Assembly: GCA_015680685.1 (NCBI GenBank)
Contig: MNCI01023402.1
Coordinates: 346,705 to 410,704 of the forward strand
Reading direction: 5' to 3'
DNA length: 64,000 nucleotides
Source: Gnetum montanum
Lineage: Eukaryota; Streptophyta; Gnetopsida; Gnetales; Gnetaceae
Both the position numbers and the translations under genes were made by a program. Below are positions 1-11,738 of this stretch, in pieces. The notes under the pieces were generated by a model. It searched no databases, was not told the DNA's origin, and saw only the letters and a list, made by a program, of their open reading frames with translations. Each line of letters begins with the position of its first letter. Positions within the stretch are counted from its first letter, which is position 1.

Positions 1-153
1 ACGCGATATCGTAGGGAAGGATGCGATATCGTGTACATGATATCGTGGGGGATGCGATATCGCGTCGGCTGCGATATCGTGGGGGATGCGATATCATGTC
101 GGCTGTGATATCGCGTGCGCGATATCGCGGCCAGTGCGAACCATGTCTCATCA
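1..153 (-). mobile_element. Start (U3) of an LTR, truncated by the window edge
   Basis: Read on the minus strand, this begins at 153 with TGATGAGA, the same start as the solo LTR at 33,270, and runs straight into an array of GATATC palindromes at 5, 25, 39, 56, 73, 90, 107 and 121. Spacing is mostly 17 bp and the units alternate between two flank types, giving a 34-bp dimer. The TATA box and the rest of the LTR would lie left of the window. The open frame at 21-212 is a by-product of the repeat and is not a gene. Confidence 0.65.
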
Positions 154-299
154 GAGAGTGTGTAAAAAAGGTATACTTCAAAGTTGGCCAATATCTTGAA
201 TGTCTCCAATAACACATTTATGATATAATAAATACACAACCCCTTCTATAGTAAATATGAAAAAAGAAGAGAGAAGACCCCCATATTACAAACCATTAG

Positions 300-2300
300 A
301 AGAATTAAAGCTATCCACCTTTAAATAATTAAAGGGGATAGAAAAAAGAGGGTATTGTAGGCCCAACTGATGGTATCACAAACCATAGAGCTTCATAGCC
401 CAATAAGGAAACCAAAATTCATCAATGCCATTCTCATATATGCCCAATTGATGGTATTGTAAGCCTTAGTTATGTTTAGCTTGAGTATCACATTTGCAAT
501 TTTTTAATAAGGGATTAGGCAAAGCAACTCTTGCACCAACAAAACCAAATCTAAAATTTCTTCCTGCCAAGAATCCTACTTGCTCTTCTACGATAAACTT
601 AGGCATGATTTTACAAAGCTAAAGTGCCAAGAATTTGGAGAAAAATCTTTTATAGTGAAGAACATAAGTTTATCAATCTAAAATCTCTAATATTCACTAA
701 ATCTTCTTCTCTAACAAAAGACCATCCAAGTAACATTCTAACAAGGAAGGGTCTTATTGTTTGCCAAAATTCAAAAACTACATCAATGACATCTATTTTG
801 ATTATCTCCCAAAATTGCTTGTAGAATTCAAAGATAAACCCATCCATTACAAGATCTTTATGGAGTGGCATGAAACAAATCATTTCAAAGAATTCTTGCT
901 ATGTTGAACATGAATTAAGTACAACTATGTCTAATTGGTTCAAAGCATGATCGATATGACTAGCAATTTGTTGTATTTGATCCTACTTTACTTGATGTTT
1001 GGAATTATGCAACTTCTAAGAAAAGAATTATATAATATTACATATCTTCTCATTTGACTAAACATGCTCTTGATCTCCATCTTTCATTTTTATAATAAGT
1101 TTCTTGTTTTTTTTCTTAATTAAAGCATACATTTGAAACAATCTTAAATTTTCATCTCCCCTACATAACCATTATATTTGTGCTCTTTGCCTCTAATAAA
1201 ACCTTTCTTGTTTTATTCAAGATATTCATTTAGTGCTTGCAACTTCATGAAGGCAACATCTTTCATTTATTCATTCTAAAGAATAACATTCTAAACCTCT
1301 TCAATTCTTTATAAGCATGTCTATATTTTAAGCTACCAATTCAAAGGATTTTGAACTTTCCAATTTAGAACATCCATTCTAAGCCTTCAGAACATGATAT
1401 ACATGAAAACTTGAGTTGTGTTATCTACCATCATCTTCTAAACCCTATTTACAATTTTCTGTATTTTGTTCTACTTATTTTATATGTTTTCTTAGCTAAA
1501 AATATGTTATTTTTGCTTCATAGGTTGATGGTCTAAGGAAGCTCTTATTATCTTCTTTGTAAAAATATTGGAAAAAAGAGTTAGTCATTATCCTACAATC
1601 ATAAATCTATCTAGTTTATAGTAAATCTTTAATCTCCTCATTATAGATTTGACTATGTGTAGTCACCCTGAGCAATGGAAATGTTAGTCAAGCTTAATTA
1701 TTGAATTGCATTCAAACAAGTCATATTTTTCACTATTTATTAATCATTTCCTTAACTCTTCATGTGGCTAAAGTAGTGTATTAAAGTCTTAGTAATCAGA
1801 TATGGCTTCTATATGTTATCTAGCAAGCTTGGAAAGGTCTCTAGAAAGGGACCTTGAGATTCCTTATGTGTTAAAGTATACAAATTTACCAAAACCCATT
1901 TGTTGTTGATTTCCACCATGAGGAAGTGTTGAGAATATTTGATTGGACACACAAACCAAGAATGATGCCAAATAATCCATAAATCCCTAGAATAATCCTT
2001 TGCACCCTAAAAAACAAAGCTAGTATCTAGGAATAGGTTTCTAATCAAGTAGATACTCCATTCAACTATAGATTTTATCTCTTGAAGACATAAAAACTCC
2101 ATGTGTTCTTTACAACACCACATATTAATTCTACCTTAGGATTATCATTTCTAGGTGAGGGATGAGGCTCTTCCAAACCATTACATAATAGTACCATTGT
2201 AGCATTAATTCTGCATAAGTTATCTTTGAAGTATGAATCTTGAAATTTTGATGCACATTTGCTTGTCTTAGTTTTAAATTAGTAAATGTATGGGTAATCT
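300..2300 (-). pseudogene. L1-type LINE ORF2 remnant (endonuclease to reverse transcriptase)
   Basis: Broken minus-strand coding sequence readable from about 2,150 down to 430. Recognisable pieces in order: an endonuclease-like motif EFLCLQEIK near 2,100 (compare ICLQETK of L1 endonucleases), a linker with RAQIQWLCRGDENLRLFQ near 1,180, then RT blocks DGFIFEFYKQFWEIIK near 840, VNIRDFRLINLCSSL near 680, EEQVGFLAGR near 590 and KLNITKAYNTINW near 480. Stops and frameshifts separate the blocks, so the copy is dead. The YxDD block and the 3' end were not found here. LINE ORF2 nicks DNA and reverse transcribes its own RNA at the target site. Confidence 0.7.
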
Positions 2301-4739
2301 ACTTCTTTTTGCACTAGAATAACCTCCTCAATATTTATCTCCTCATTAAACCAGCATTGAATCTCATTTGTTTTGCCTATTATGTAAGAACTTCTTCTTT
2401 ATGCTTCTAGACTTTGTGAAAATGCTTTATGTTATCTACCTTCAAGGTTAAAAAACCAAAAAAATGCCCCTACAACTCAAAAAAGGAATTCTAATTTGTA
2501 TAACCTAAAAGCCTTACAATAATGCATGCATTCCTTTTTAGTAACCACTACATCAAAAAACTAATTGGCCTCAAAGCAAAGCTAAGAAAATTAGTGAACC
2601 ACATATCGAGTCAACATCTTTTACATAAAAGCAATGACATTGCAGCCATGGAAATCCTCTTTAGTCTAAAAATGCAACCCATAGCCCAAGGTTAAAAGAG
2701 TCCATTATCATTAGAAAAGAGACAAGCATCAATTAAAAATATATTAGTAATAATCATTAGTGAAAATTTTCTTACACAAAATTAATGAGTGGGCTTGAAA
2801 AATCCATAGAGGATCTAACAAGTGCTAAAAAGACAATTAAAAATTTCACTTCTATAAAGCTTTATGAACCTTTGAAATAGATAAGACCTTTTCACACCAA
2901 CCCACAATGGTTGAACCAATTTTGTATCATCAAGCCTCTACATCCTAAGATTGAATTCAATATATGGAAAATAAAAAGGAAGAATAAAGACTAGCATCTT
3001 CATGCAACCCTTCCACGGTCATGATAACCTTTATCCTACCTTTAATCTCTAAGAAGACCCGTCTATAACTCCTCTTGCCTAGCACACTCCCTACGATGGT
3101 TACTTCTAAAGTAACCCAGATGACACTAATATTAGTAAAGAAAGAGAAACATAAAAGTATCAAAGAGATGTAACTTTTCTATTAAAACAGTAATGAAATA
3201 AGAAGCTTAGCTAAGTGATGTTAAAGGTACAATGCAACGCAAAAAGAAATGAAAAAAGAAATATCCACATCAACAAAGAAAGAGGTGAGGAGGTAACGTC
3301 AATATAAAAAATGTAACACATAAGTAATGCCAATGTTAAAGAAGCAATGCTAATGCTACACAAATAAGAGAGCACTAAAGATATTACCATAGGAACCAAG
3401 TAATTCTAGTGAAGATAGACTTATTCAAAAGAAAAGAAATTAGTACTACCATATAACCAAACTAGAAAGTAAGTATGCCACTGCTGGTAGATTAATTCAA
3501 AAATATAAAAGCTTTGACGCTACCTTTAGCAATATGCAATTGCCTTGTGAACTATGCTTTGATAGTAGTATGTCTATCATAGATGCACCAACACCTGCGT
3601 TCCCCAATCCTTCCCACTCTCATCTCCCAAAGTTGACTTCCTTCGCTTCTCTACTCAACCCTCCTCCAACACACAATGCCTTTACTTAACCACCTTCAAC
3701 CTAGAGCACCTATTACCTACAATCCTTTAATAAATACATTTCTTTTGTTATAAAGAACTTCAAAACACGTTGCCCTTTGATACACATTTTTCCATTTTTA
3801 TTAATAATAGTATATAAAATTTTCCTTGGATACTCTATTATAGTAGGTGATTATTGTGGATCAATGAACTTAAAAAGAGGGGAAGGAAGGGAAGGAGAGA
3901 GAAAAATTATTTTTAAATAAAATTCAAACTTCAAAACAAATGATGAAAAATGCACAAATGGAACACACTCAACAAGATGTGTAGTAAAGCTTACCACTTG
4001 TATATTACTAAAACTAAATAATAATGGTAGAGAATACTACACCCTTCCTACAAAGCAACAATGAAACTCCAAACTTGGTATCCTACAAGACTCCCAAGAA
4101 CCTCACAAAGTTGAGTACAAATGTGGTGTGCTTACAAGACATACTTACAACTCCTAAAGGAAAAACCACAAATTTTTGGCCACTTAAGCGAAAACCTATC
4201 AAGGTAAACCAAACATCAAGCACTTGGTCACTAAAGTAAGAAAACCTCTTAGGAAAAACAAACAAACAAATCTCTTCTTAGAATAATCTAAGCTCCTTAG
4301 AACAATAATAATAAATATGGACAAAGTAAAGAGAATGATCTCAAATCTAATCTACATAATAGGCAGAAATTAGAATACAAGGAATATAAATGAAAAAGCC
4401 CTAGCTACATGGAATGAAAATAACACAACTAGTAAATCAAATAATACAATGCATTTCAAACCCTAGGAGAAAGATGTAAGCAATGGTGATGTAGCTTCCC
4501 AAGCAATCCAAACTAATTTACCATGATTCCAATACTAAAGCCAAGTGTACACAAACCAAAGTTTGTAGCATTTGTGGATCAAATCAAGTGTTAGTTCAAA
4601 TGAGATCTAGGCTAAATCTTTTTATAAAAGATGCATCTAAGATCTTTTCCTACCACTCCAAGTCTAACTAGAATTAACGATACAACTCAAATGGAAATTT
4701 TCATTTTTCCTAATAACTACTTAGGACATGTTATTCAAA
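2301..4739. other. AT-rich intergenic DNA, nothing recognised
   Basis: No open frame here resembles a known protein on either strand. 3,590-3,720 is pyrimidine-rich, and 3,870-3,910 is purine-rich just downstream. I see no LTR ends, RNA gene or tandem array. It is probably decayed repeat sequence. Confidence 0.4.
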
Positions 4740-4905
4740 GCTTGGACATCCACTCTGTGATTACTCTACATTCAAGTGGAATGTCGTAGAAAAGTATGAA
4801 CATCCATCCTATGATTAGTTAACATTCGAGTGGGATTTTCCAAAAAAGTATGAACATCCATCCTATAATTAGTTAACATTCAAGTGGAATGATCAAAATT
4901 AGCTA
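4740..4905. repeat. Three-unit tandem repeat, period about 54 bp
   Basis: A unit containing ACATCCAnnCT, then GATTA, then ACATTCnAGTGG(A/G)AT recurs at about 4,745, 4,799 and 4,853. The units have diverged by a few substitutions each. No coding role is visible. Confidence 0.75.
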
Positions 4906-5179
4906 GCACATCTCAACCTAAGACATCCACCCTAAACTAGAATCTCTATTATAGCTCATTCAAGCCTCTACTAGGATGTCCACACTCACCCTGCATCAGG
5001 GTTGAGAATAGATGATCTTGGAATTCTCCAAACTCACTTCCATGCATCTCAAATTTCATGAGTATACTTGAATCAACGTCTCATGGCTTCAATCTTGTTT
5101 ACAAATTAGCAACTCAATCCACACCTTGCAAACATGCATAACAAACTACACTTCTCCATTTTCTAGTTTTATCACACCA

Positions 5180-5880
5180 AAAGACAAGATTGGTTAATAG
5201 TTGCCTTTTAAATCTATTCTATGCTAATGATGTTTCTCTCATCTCAGATTTTAAGGAGGATCTACAACAAATGGTCATTGTTCTAGATGAATTCTATCAC
5301 CATTTAGGAACAAAAGTTAATTTTTAAAAAACTGAAATTATGGTATGTGACACACGAAATATGAACTACCTTTTTGCTATTAGAACTAATCAAGTAAATC
5401 TTACTCTCTCTTATACATACCTTGGTTTAAAGCTCTTCCATAATTAGAAGTAGAAGCATGCTATCAATTAAAGAATTATAGATAGATTAAAATCCCTAAT
5501 TACTCTAGAATAAATTTCAATAAGGAAACTATTTTAGCATAAGAGGTTAGAAAATAGCTATCTATTCTATTGTACAATCAAATCTCCTATACAAGTATGT
5601 GGTATGGGGTTCCAGAGTGGTAAGAAAATGCTAAGAAAAATTAGATAAGTTTAGAAGTTATTCTTGGTTGAAGAATTCAACATTTAAAGACAAACACAAT
5701 ATGATCTCTTATCACTTGAAGTAGATATAACACCTCTAAAAATAGAAGCCCTTTTTTCAATTTATATCATTTTTTTGCAATATTTCTAATTGAGAGTTAG
5801 ATAAATTTTCTAAGAAATTTTTTAAGTACTTCACATTAAAAAGGGCAACTACATGAAATAATGCCAAGGCTCAAAAAATG
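5180..5880 (+). pseudogene. LINE reverse transcriptase remnant
   Basis: From about 5,190 the plus strand reads LFYANDVSLISDFKEDLQQM, then VLDEFYHHLGTKVNF, a stop, KTEIMV and SYTYLGLKL. This is the C-terminal half of a LINE RT: the catalytic block (normally YADD) is degraded to YAND, and the following 'K-T-E-I-M' and 'S-Y-x-Y-L-G' blocks are typical. Weaker similarity continues to about 5,880. Several stops are present and the copy is inactive. Its 3' end may be the fragment at 7,600-7,985, with other sequence between. Confidence 0.65.
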
Positions 5881-7600
5881 GGATGTTATAACAACCCACT
5901 AAAAAAAACCATATAACACTAATAAGAAACAAGCATAAAATTCATGCTTAAAATAAAAGTCTTTATTATAACATTAGAGTACAATAGAGTGACACAACAA
6001 TAAGCTACATCCATCCAATACATCATGTAATTAGCTACAAAAATCTACTTGGTCATTTACATAGATATCAAAAGCATTGCTCAAGCTACATCATCTAATA
6101 AACAAAGCATAATCTTCTATAGTACTTCAATGATTATCCAACCCTCCTTTCTCCAACATTCATGCCTACATCATCAGTATACATAATATGCTAGAAGATT
6201 TAGCTTTCTACATTCATAAACTGAACTCCATCCTTGACACCCTTAGATAAGATCCAACTAAACTAGTCACCACTAGACATAAAACAAATATTAGAAAGCA
6301 ATTTCTACCAATCAAAGAAGATTCACAAGTTCATGTTTAGATATTGATGTAAATATAATCTATGATATTCCTAGGTATCTAGTATCTCAACTGGGCTGCA
6401 AGAAACCAAAAATCTCTAAGAATAAAATGGCCTAACCATAACCTATATGTACTTTGACATCTAATGTCCTAATTTGTCTCATCCTTTGGCTATACTCACC
6501 ATATCCCACTACCTACTTATATGCATCAAATAGAAAATGCACAAATGTTCTTATGGTTATACATAGCATAACCTACCTATCTCCTATTTATATACACCAT
6601 GTACATCTAAATCCTAAGGATGATTACCTATTGATTATACACACACACCATGCATTGTAATTATACACATCACAATTGATCATCCTTAAGACATAGGTGA
6701 GACAAATAATAATAAATAGACCATGGTAAAATATAGATAAAATAAACTAGAATAAACTATAATGGCTCTAGAATGAGTAGGCTTTAGTAGCAACACAACA
6801 AAAGGCCATAAGGTAATCCAGAGTAAATCTCAAACCAATTGTTTAGAACAAAGCTAAGATTTTCAATTATAAATGGAACTAAAAAAATCAATTATCAGGA
6901 TCTATTAGACATGAGTGGCTTGGATGATAATAAAGGACAGTAAGTATGATGATCCTAAACATCACATTCTCTACTATTAGATCTATCCTCAATCAATGTT
7001 TACAACAATTTAATCTTTAAGCCACTATTAAAACAACTCATTAACTTGTGCCAAGTAAAACCTCATGCCCATTGAAAATTTCCTAGCACTAATGGTTTAT
7101 GTGTAAAACCACATGACCCAAAAGGAAAATTGAATAATTACCATTATTAACTCCAATGAGGCTTATCATTAGTCATTAATTTTATACCACAGTGTTAAGG
7201 ATCTATCAACAAAATAGATAATATTAATTAGAAAAGCTTGATAAAATAGTGATGGTGGATAAGAGTGATAAACGTTTAAAAAATATGCAATCTATGGATG
7301 ATAAAAATTTTAAAATGGTAAAATCATTAAGATATGTTGAACCTACTCCAAGTAAAAAGTAATCTAAAAGTCTCAAGCTCAAACACATTAAATCTAGTTA
7401 ATGCATGATGACACCACACACTTCACTAGCTACTTAGTGATTAAAATGATAGATCTCACATTCAAATCTTATCTAAAGCACACTACTACCACTCTACACA
7501 AGCCCAAGTATAACCTATAGAAAATTGAGGGTGTGAAAAATATTAAGAAATAAATCTTATATTATAAAACAAAGTAAATTCGAAGATTATTAAGCAAAAG
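5881..7600. other. AT-rich sequence lying between two LINE fragments
   Basis: No protein similarity is recognised. The stretch separates the RT fragment on the left from a LINE 3'-end fragment on the right in the same orientation, so part of it may be a later insertion into one LINE. I could not find a convincing pair of termini or a target-site duplication. Confidence 0.3.
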
Positions 7601-7985
7601 ATCATTTTGCATAGATGGGTAACTTATAAGGGAAGAAATAGATTTATTTAACTAGCATCAAAAGAAGGAGGCATTAACAAAAAGCCAACTTAGTTATCAG
7701 CCTCTATTTCCCATCATCTAGTGTGTCATATTAGTAAGGCAAGAATGGACTTTTGGTACTTTAAAATTGAAACAAGCATACTACTCAAGATTCCATGAAA
7801 AGAGAGATAGTTATCTATGTAATCAAAGGATGATTGAAAGTGAATATCATGTATTTCTTCAATGTTCTATGCTAGAGCACATTCACCAAATATGGTAAAT
7901 TATAACTAGCACTTTAATTGAGTTTTTTTATAAAGTCCCAAGGACACTAACTTCATCAATGAAGCCTTTATCACTCATTCTATGT
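7600..7985 (+). pseudogene. LINE ORF2 C-terminal zinc-finger-like remnant
   Basis: Around 7,735-7,900 the plus strand reads KARMDFWYFKIE, a stop, KERDSYLCNQRMIESEYHVF and LQCSMLEHIHQIW. The pattern C-x(8-9)-E-Y-H-x(4)-C resembles the C-terminal C-C-H-C segment that closes ORF2 in many plant LINEs, with one cysteine lost. Orientation agrees with the RT fragment at 5,180-5,880. Confidence 0.5.
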
Positions 7986-8128
7986 ATTTTTACAAGCTCT
8001 ATGAATACAACAATAAAATATCAACATCAGTGTCAATTTTAAATTCCAAAGTTTGTCTCCTATAATAGATAAAATCCAAATAGCTTTGTTATTGTGCATT
8101 TTTGATATGCCGACTCTCCACCTTTGGC

Positions 8129-8375
8129 CTTATGAGACCTTTCTAATTTTTTATTGATGCATATTTGTAATCTGTGTAATAAACTCAAAAATTCCATATA
8201 TATATATATGCAATAGATTCATAACCTCATGAAACCTATGGATGAAATATCCTTATGAGACCTTTTTGATTTGTCTATAGATGCATATTTTTAACCTGTG
8301 TAATATATTTATAACTTCCATATATATAATGCAATAAATTCATAACCTCATGACACCTATAGATGAAATAAATTT
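8129..8375. repeat. Two-unit tandem duplication, period about 123 bp
   Basis: CTTATGAGACCTTT recurs at 8,129 and 8,252, followed in both units by TTGATGCATATTTnTAA-type sequence, a TATATATA run, CATAACCTCATGA and ACCTATnGATGAAATA. The units are diverged, so the duplication is not recent. Confidence 0.7.
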
Positions 8376-8621
8376 AGGTTACTTCAATCCTATTATTTTG
8401 AATTTTCAAAATTTAATATATGATGTTTACAAAATATCTATAATCTGGAGAAGAGATCTTCTTCATCCTTTTTATTAGAGACAACATTATAATGTTACAA
8501 CAAAAAATTTATATCATTTGTTTTTTATACCCCCATTAGTGCTTAGTCAATTTATGGTGTCTAATTTTATTTTTCATGAAAATGTAACATCTATCCAATA
8601 GATCCTATGGGTCTTAGAATG

Positions 8622-8790
8622 TGATAAATCAAGTTTTTTATCTACAATGATATCAAGCATCCAATATCGAGGCACAAGCTACAATATCGCGTATCCAATA
8701 TCGCAGACATGTGTAGGCCTATAAATACAACACTTAGGTGCACCATCCACACATAGTTTCATTTAGCACTTAGCAAAATTCCAACGATGC
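8622..8790 (+). mobile_element. Truncated LTR: U3 start, degraded CGATATCG array and TATA box
   Basis: Starts TGATAAATC like the E1 LTRs. It then has GATATC/AATATCG units at about 8,649-8,706 and a TATA box (CTATAAATACAACACTT) near 8,719. The stretch around the TATA box closely matches the interrupted LTR at 35,664-35,710, so it belongs to that subfamily. After about 8,790 similarity to R and U5 is lost, so only the 5' part of the LTR survives. Confidence 0.6.
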
Positions 8791-10500
8791 AATGTCACTA
8801 GAATGTGGTTTGAACTTGGTTTGTATCTTGGATAGAAAAGCTAGTGATTACTTTAACTACTAATAAAACATAAAAATTCATTGTGTCTATGGTAAGATAC
8901 CTCACATCCCGATTTCTACAATCCCTTCTAAGTTCATCTCATCTGACTAATTGAATAGTCATAACTTTTGGTTTTAGGTAACATAGCATTATTTTCTCAA
9001 TTTCATGGTACTAACATGTGTGTTTTGCTAAACAAGTATGCCTTACATTCAACTCCTTAAGTGCCTCATGACACTTTTAGGCATGGTTATACCGAAGGAT
9101 CCACTTGTATAACTCTTGTATTTCATACTTGCCAAGCAATTCCACATAATCTTGTGCTTTCCGAAACATTTAATAAACTTCCCATATCATCTAATAATCT
9201 GTCCATACATCAGAAATTCATTATCCATTTCCTATCCATGCTATAAACTTTCATTGCTCAAGATTCCTCTTCACGAACCTTGAATGCTAAATTGTTGAAA
9301 ACTATGCATCACTCATGGCCATGACCCTCTACACAAGCTTTACATCTTCAAAAATTCCATTTCACTCAGTTTTTCCAAGAAAAATCAATGAAAATTTTGA
9401 ACTTTTTAATGGTGACATCATAGTTACAATGTCATAGGAACCTACAATGTCGTATCTATGATGTCTAATCTATGATGTCATGCACATAAAAATAGTATAT
9501 ATACACATGGGAGATAGTGTTTTTTTTTTCATCTCTTATTTTTAGCAAGAAAAGTTTTTGCAGTTTTTCCTCAACCTCTTGCACACTAGCTTCCAAAGGC
9601 CATAACTTTACCCTTGTAACTCCAATTTTCAAAATTCTTAAATCCTATTGATCCTAGAGCCCTCAACTTAGTCATGGGGGATGCATTATGTGATATAATC
9701 AAACAAGTATTTGAAAATTCGAAGAAAAATTTAAAATTTCAATTAAATTCCTAACGCTCGAAAGATATTGTAAAGGGTAGGTACAAGGGGATAATAAGAA
9801 CCTTAAAGTTAATTAATCAAACTAAGGCCATAAAGATTCAAGTAATACTCCTAATAGATCATATCAACTATTTTAGGCCATAATAAGCAAGGAAAACAAT
9901 AAAAGGTCATAAGTAACTAAAAGATATAACACCTAAGGGGTTCCTTTTTTGCAAATTTTTCTAACGTTGCAATCATAATATGATAGGAACTTGATCTAAC
10001 TAAGGGTATGAGCAAGGTAGAAAAGTACTAAGAATTAATAGGAACACACTAATAATTTCAAACCCTTGTTAATTGCATATAGCCCCAGAGAGACCACCAA
10101 AAAGAGGACCTTCACAACACAGAAGCTATAAAGATGCAACTCCATGTGTCTCCATTATGGCCCACACTAACCAACAGCAATGAATGGTACTTAGGAGAAA
10201 TGTACCAATTCTAGTAAAATAAACAAGCTCATGTGACAGTTAAGACTAAGGGAGTCTCTGTGTCATACTTAGTAGAAAGGACATATGGAAAAAGAAGACA
10301 GGGATAAAAGAGGAGAAACTTTCCAAAAGCCTGACGACAAAGGGAAGAAGGTAATGGAAGAGCCACCACCGCCCAAAATATGAACTACATCAAGCCACTT
10401 CAAATTTTTTTTTTGTTTTGTCATGTAACTATCATTTTTGTACATACCACTATAGCACTCAAAATCAATCAATAGTTAGAGTCAATCAATAATCCCATAC
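8791..10500. other. Unassigned AT-rich sequence, possibly inside an old element
   Basis: At 9,410-9,520 there is a second promoter-like stretch: several ATGTC-rich units, then TATATATA, then a T-rich tract. It looks like a much decayed U3/TATA of the same kind as the neighbouring LTRs. 10,100-10,480 is slightly richer in GC and may be 3' internal sequence of the element whose LTR begins at 10,577. No protein is recognised. Confidence 0.3.
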
Positions 10501-10576
10501 CTCCCCAATATTTTGTAAGGAACTTGTTCCTCCTTTTGTTCACTCGAGAACAAGTTTTTAGTCAATCATGAGGGTA
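10501..10576 (+). other. 3' internal end and polypurine tract of an older Athila-like element
   Basis: Aligns by eye with 34,621-34,707, the internal sequence just before the E1 3' LTR: both have an A/T-rich ...TATTTTGTAA(A)GGA(A)CTTGTTCCTC... stretch and end in a G-rich tract plus TA immediately before TGATAA. A polypurine tract precedes a 3' LTR, so the LTR beginning at 10,577 is a 3' LTR of an element that lay to the left. Confidence 0.6.
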
Positions 10577-10721
10577 TGATAAGTTATCAATTGGTTGGGA
10601 TATTGTTGATGCGATATTAATGATGCTATATCACATCTGTTTGACAAAAATTCTATTTTTGTTCACCAACGATATTGTAACTGCGATATCATATCTACAA
10701 TGTCGTATATTCGATATCGTA
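10577..10721 (+). mobile_element. Left part of an old LTR interrupted by element E1
   Basis: Begins TGATAAGT after a polypurine-like tract and carries degraded GATATC units (clear ones at 10,685 and 10,713). It breaks off at 10,721 where E1 begins, and its right part resumes at 35,664. The last five bases, TCGTA, are the left copy of the E1 target-site duplication. Joined, the two parts would make an LTR of about 0.8 kb. Confidence 0.7.
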
Positions 10722-11577
10722 TGATAAATCATGTTTTTTACTGCTCCAATATTGGGGTGGCCACGATATCGGGTACACGATATCACGGCCCAATATGCGA
10801 TATCCTACATTTGATATCACAAAGTTACTCTCAGTTCTATAAACATAGCACCCAGGCGCATAATTGGGGGTAAGTTTTTGGCAGTCAAGTAGCAAAACTC
10901 TTGTAGTTTTTCCATTTGAAAGTTTGAATATTTTCCAAGTGCCCACAGCAGGAGGTCTAAGTGTGAATAGATCTTTATTCAAGCATTGATGTACCTGAAC
11001 ACACCAATGTGTTGACAATAAAGACGAACTCTTTGATATATTCCTTGCAGCACTTGAGACTTTCTTTCTTATGCATTTATATTTTATGCAATTTACATAA
11101 ATATTATTTATGCAGTAATTAATTTTGATTAATCAATCAACTTAGTAAGATACACAAGCACAACCCCTTCAAACATACGTGTGACACTTGGTAGCTTAGA
11201 AATGATTAGCATTTGACAATCCAACAATGTTCACATAAAGTTCAGGATGTGTTCAGGAAGTGGGAATGGCTACTTTTGTTAGGCTAGATTAGACCATAGT
11301 CTACTTAGCCATTAATCACTCTTTCTTTTACTTTCATCTTTGTTCTAAGTGAGTAATTTCATAAAAAGCACAAAATAATAAAAATATTATGCCTTAGTCA
11401 CACTTAACCATACAACTGCATTCCAAAAGTGGGACTAGAAAGACAACAAATGGACAACACACACGCATTGTTTAGCTCTAGTGTACTTATTAATTATAGT
11501 CTACGCAATTCGACCGAATCACACATGAATGCCTATGATCCGTATGGTTGGGCATAGGGGTACCTTGCCGCTCATCA
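10722..11577 (+). repeat. E1 5' LTR
   Basis: 856 bp, TGATAAATC to CTCATCA. The U3 holds GATATC palindromes at 10,765, 10,779, 10,799 and 10,813. A TATA-like CTATAAACA follows at about 10,837 and an AATAAA at 11,017-11,022 marks the end of R. U5 ends in the conserved GGGGTACCTTG region just before the PBS. By eye it differs from the 3' LTR at roughly one base in eight or nine over the part compared, mostly transitions, which indicates an old insertion. Confidence 0.85.
10765..10845 (+). promoter_or_regulatory. GATATC palindrome array upstream of the LTR TATA box
   Basis: Four GATATC units with spacings 14, 20 and 14 bp sit 20-70 bp upstream of CTATAAACA. The same arrangement recurs in the other LTRs of the window. 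Position suggests an upstream promoter element for the retrotransposon, possibly a dyad bound by a dimeric DNA-binding protein. The binding factor is unknown. Confidence 0.55.
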
Positions 11578-11597
11578 TTGGCGCTGTTACCGGGGAC
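11578..11597 (+). other. E1 primer-binding site (tRNA-Asp type)
   Basis: Immediately after the 5' LTR comes TTGGCGCTGTTACCGGGGAC. It differs by two transitions from the TGGCGCCGTTGCCGGGGA site complementary to the 3' end of plant tRNA-Asp, used by many Athila-type elements. It marks where minus-strand DNA synthesis would start. Confidence 0.8.
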
Positions 11598-11738
11598 TAT
11601 AGTTCTTCGTGCACTATCTAAACCTAGTGAAACTTACTAACCTCATTGTTCGAACCCTCAAAGTCAAATCCTACGAAAACAAAAAATTATTATTATCATT
11701 AAATTAAATCTCAACTGCACATTTTTTATTAACACAAA

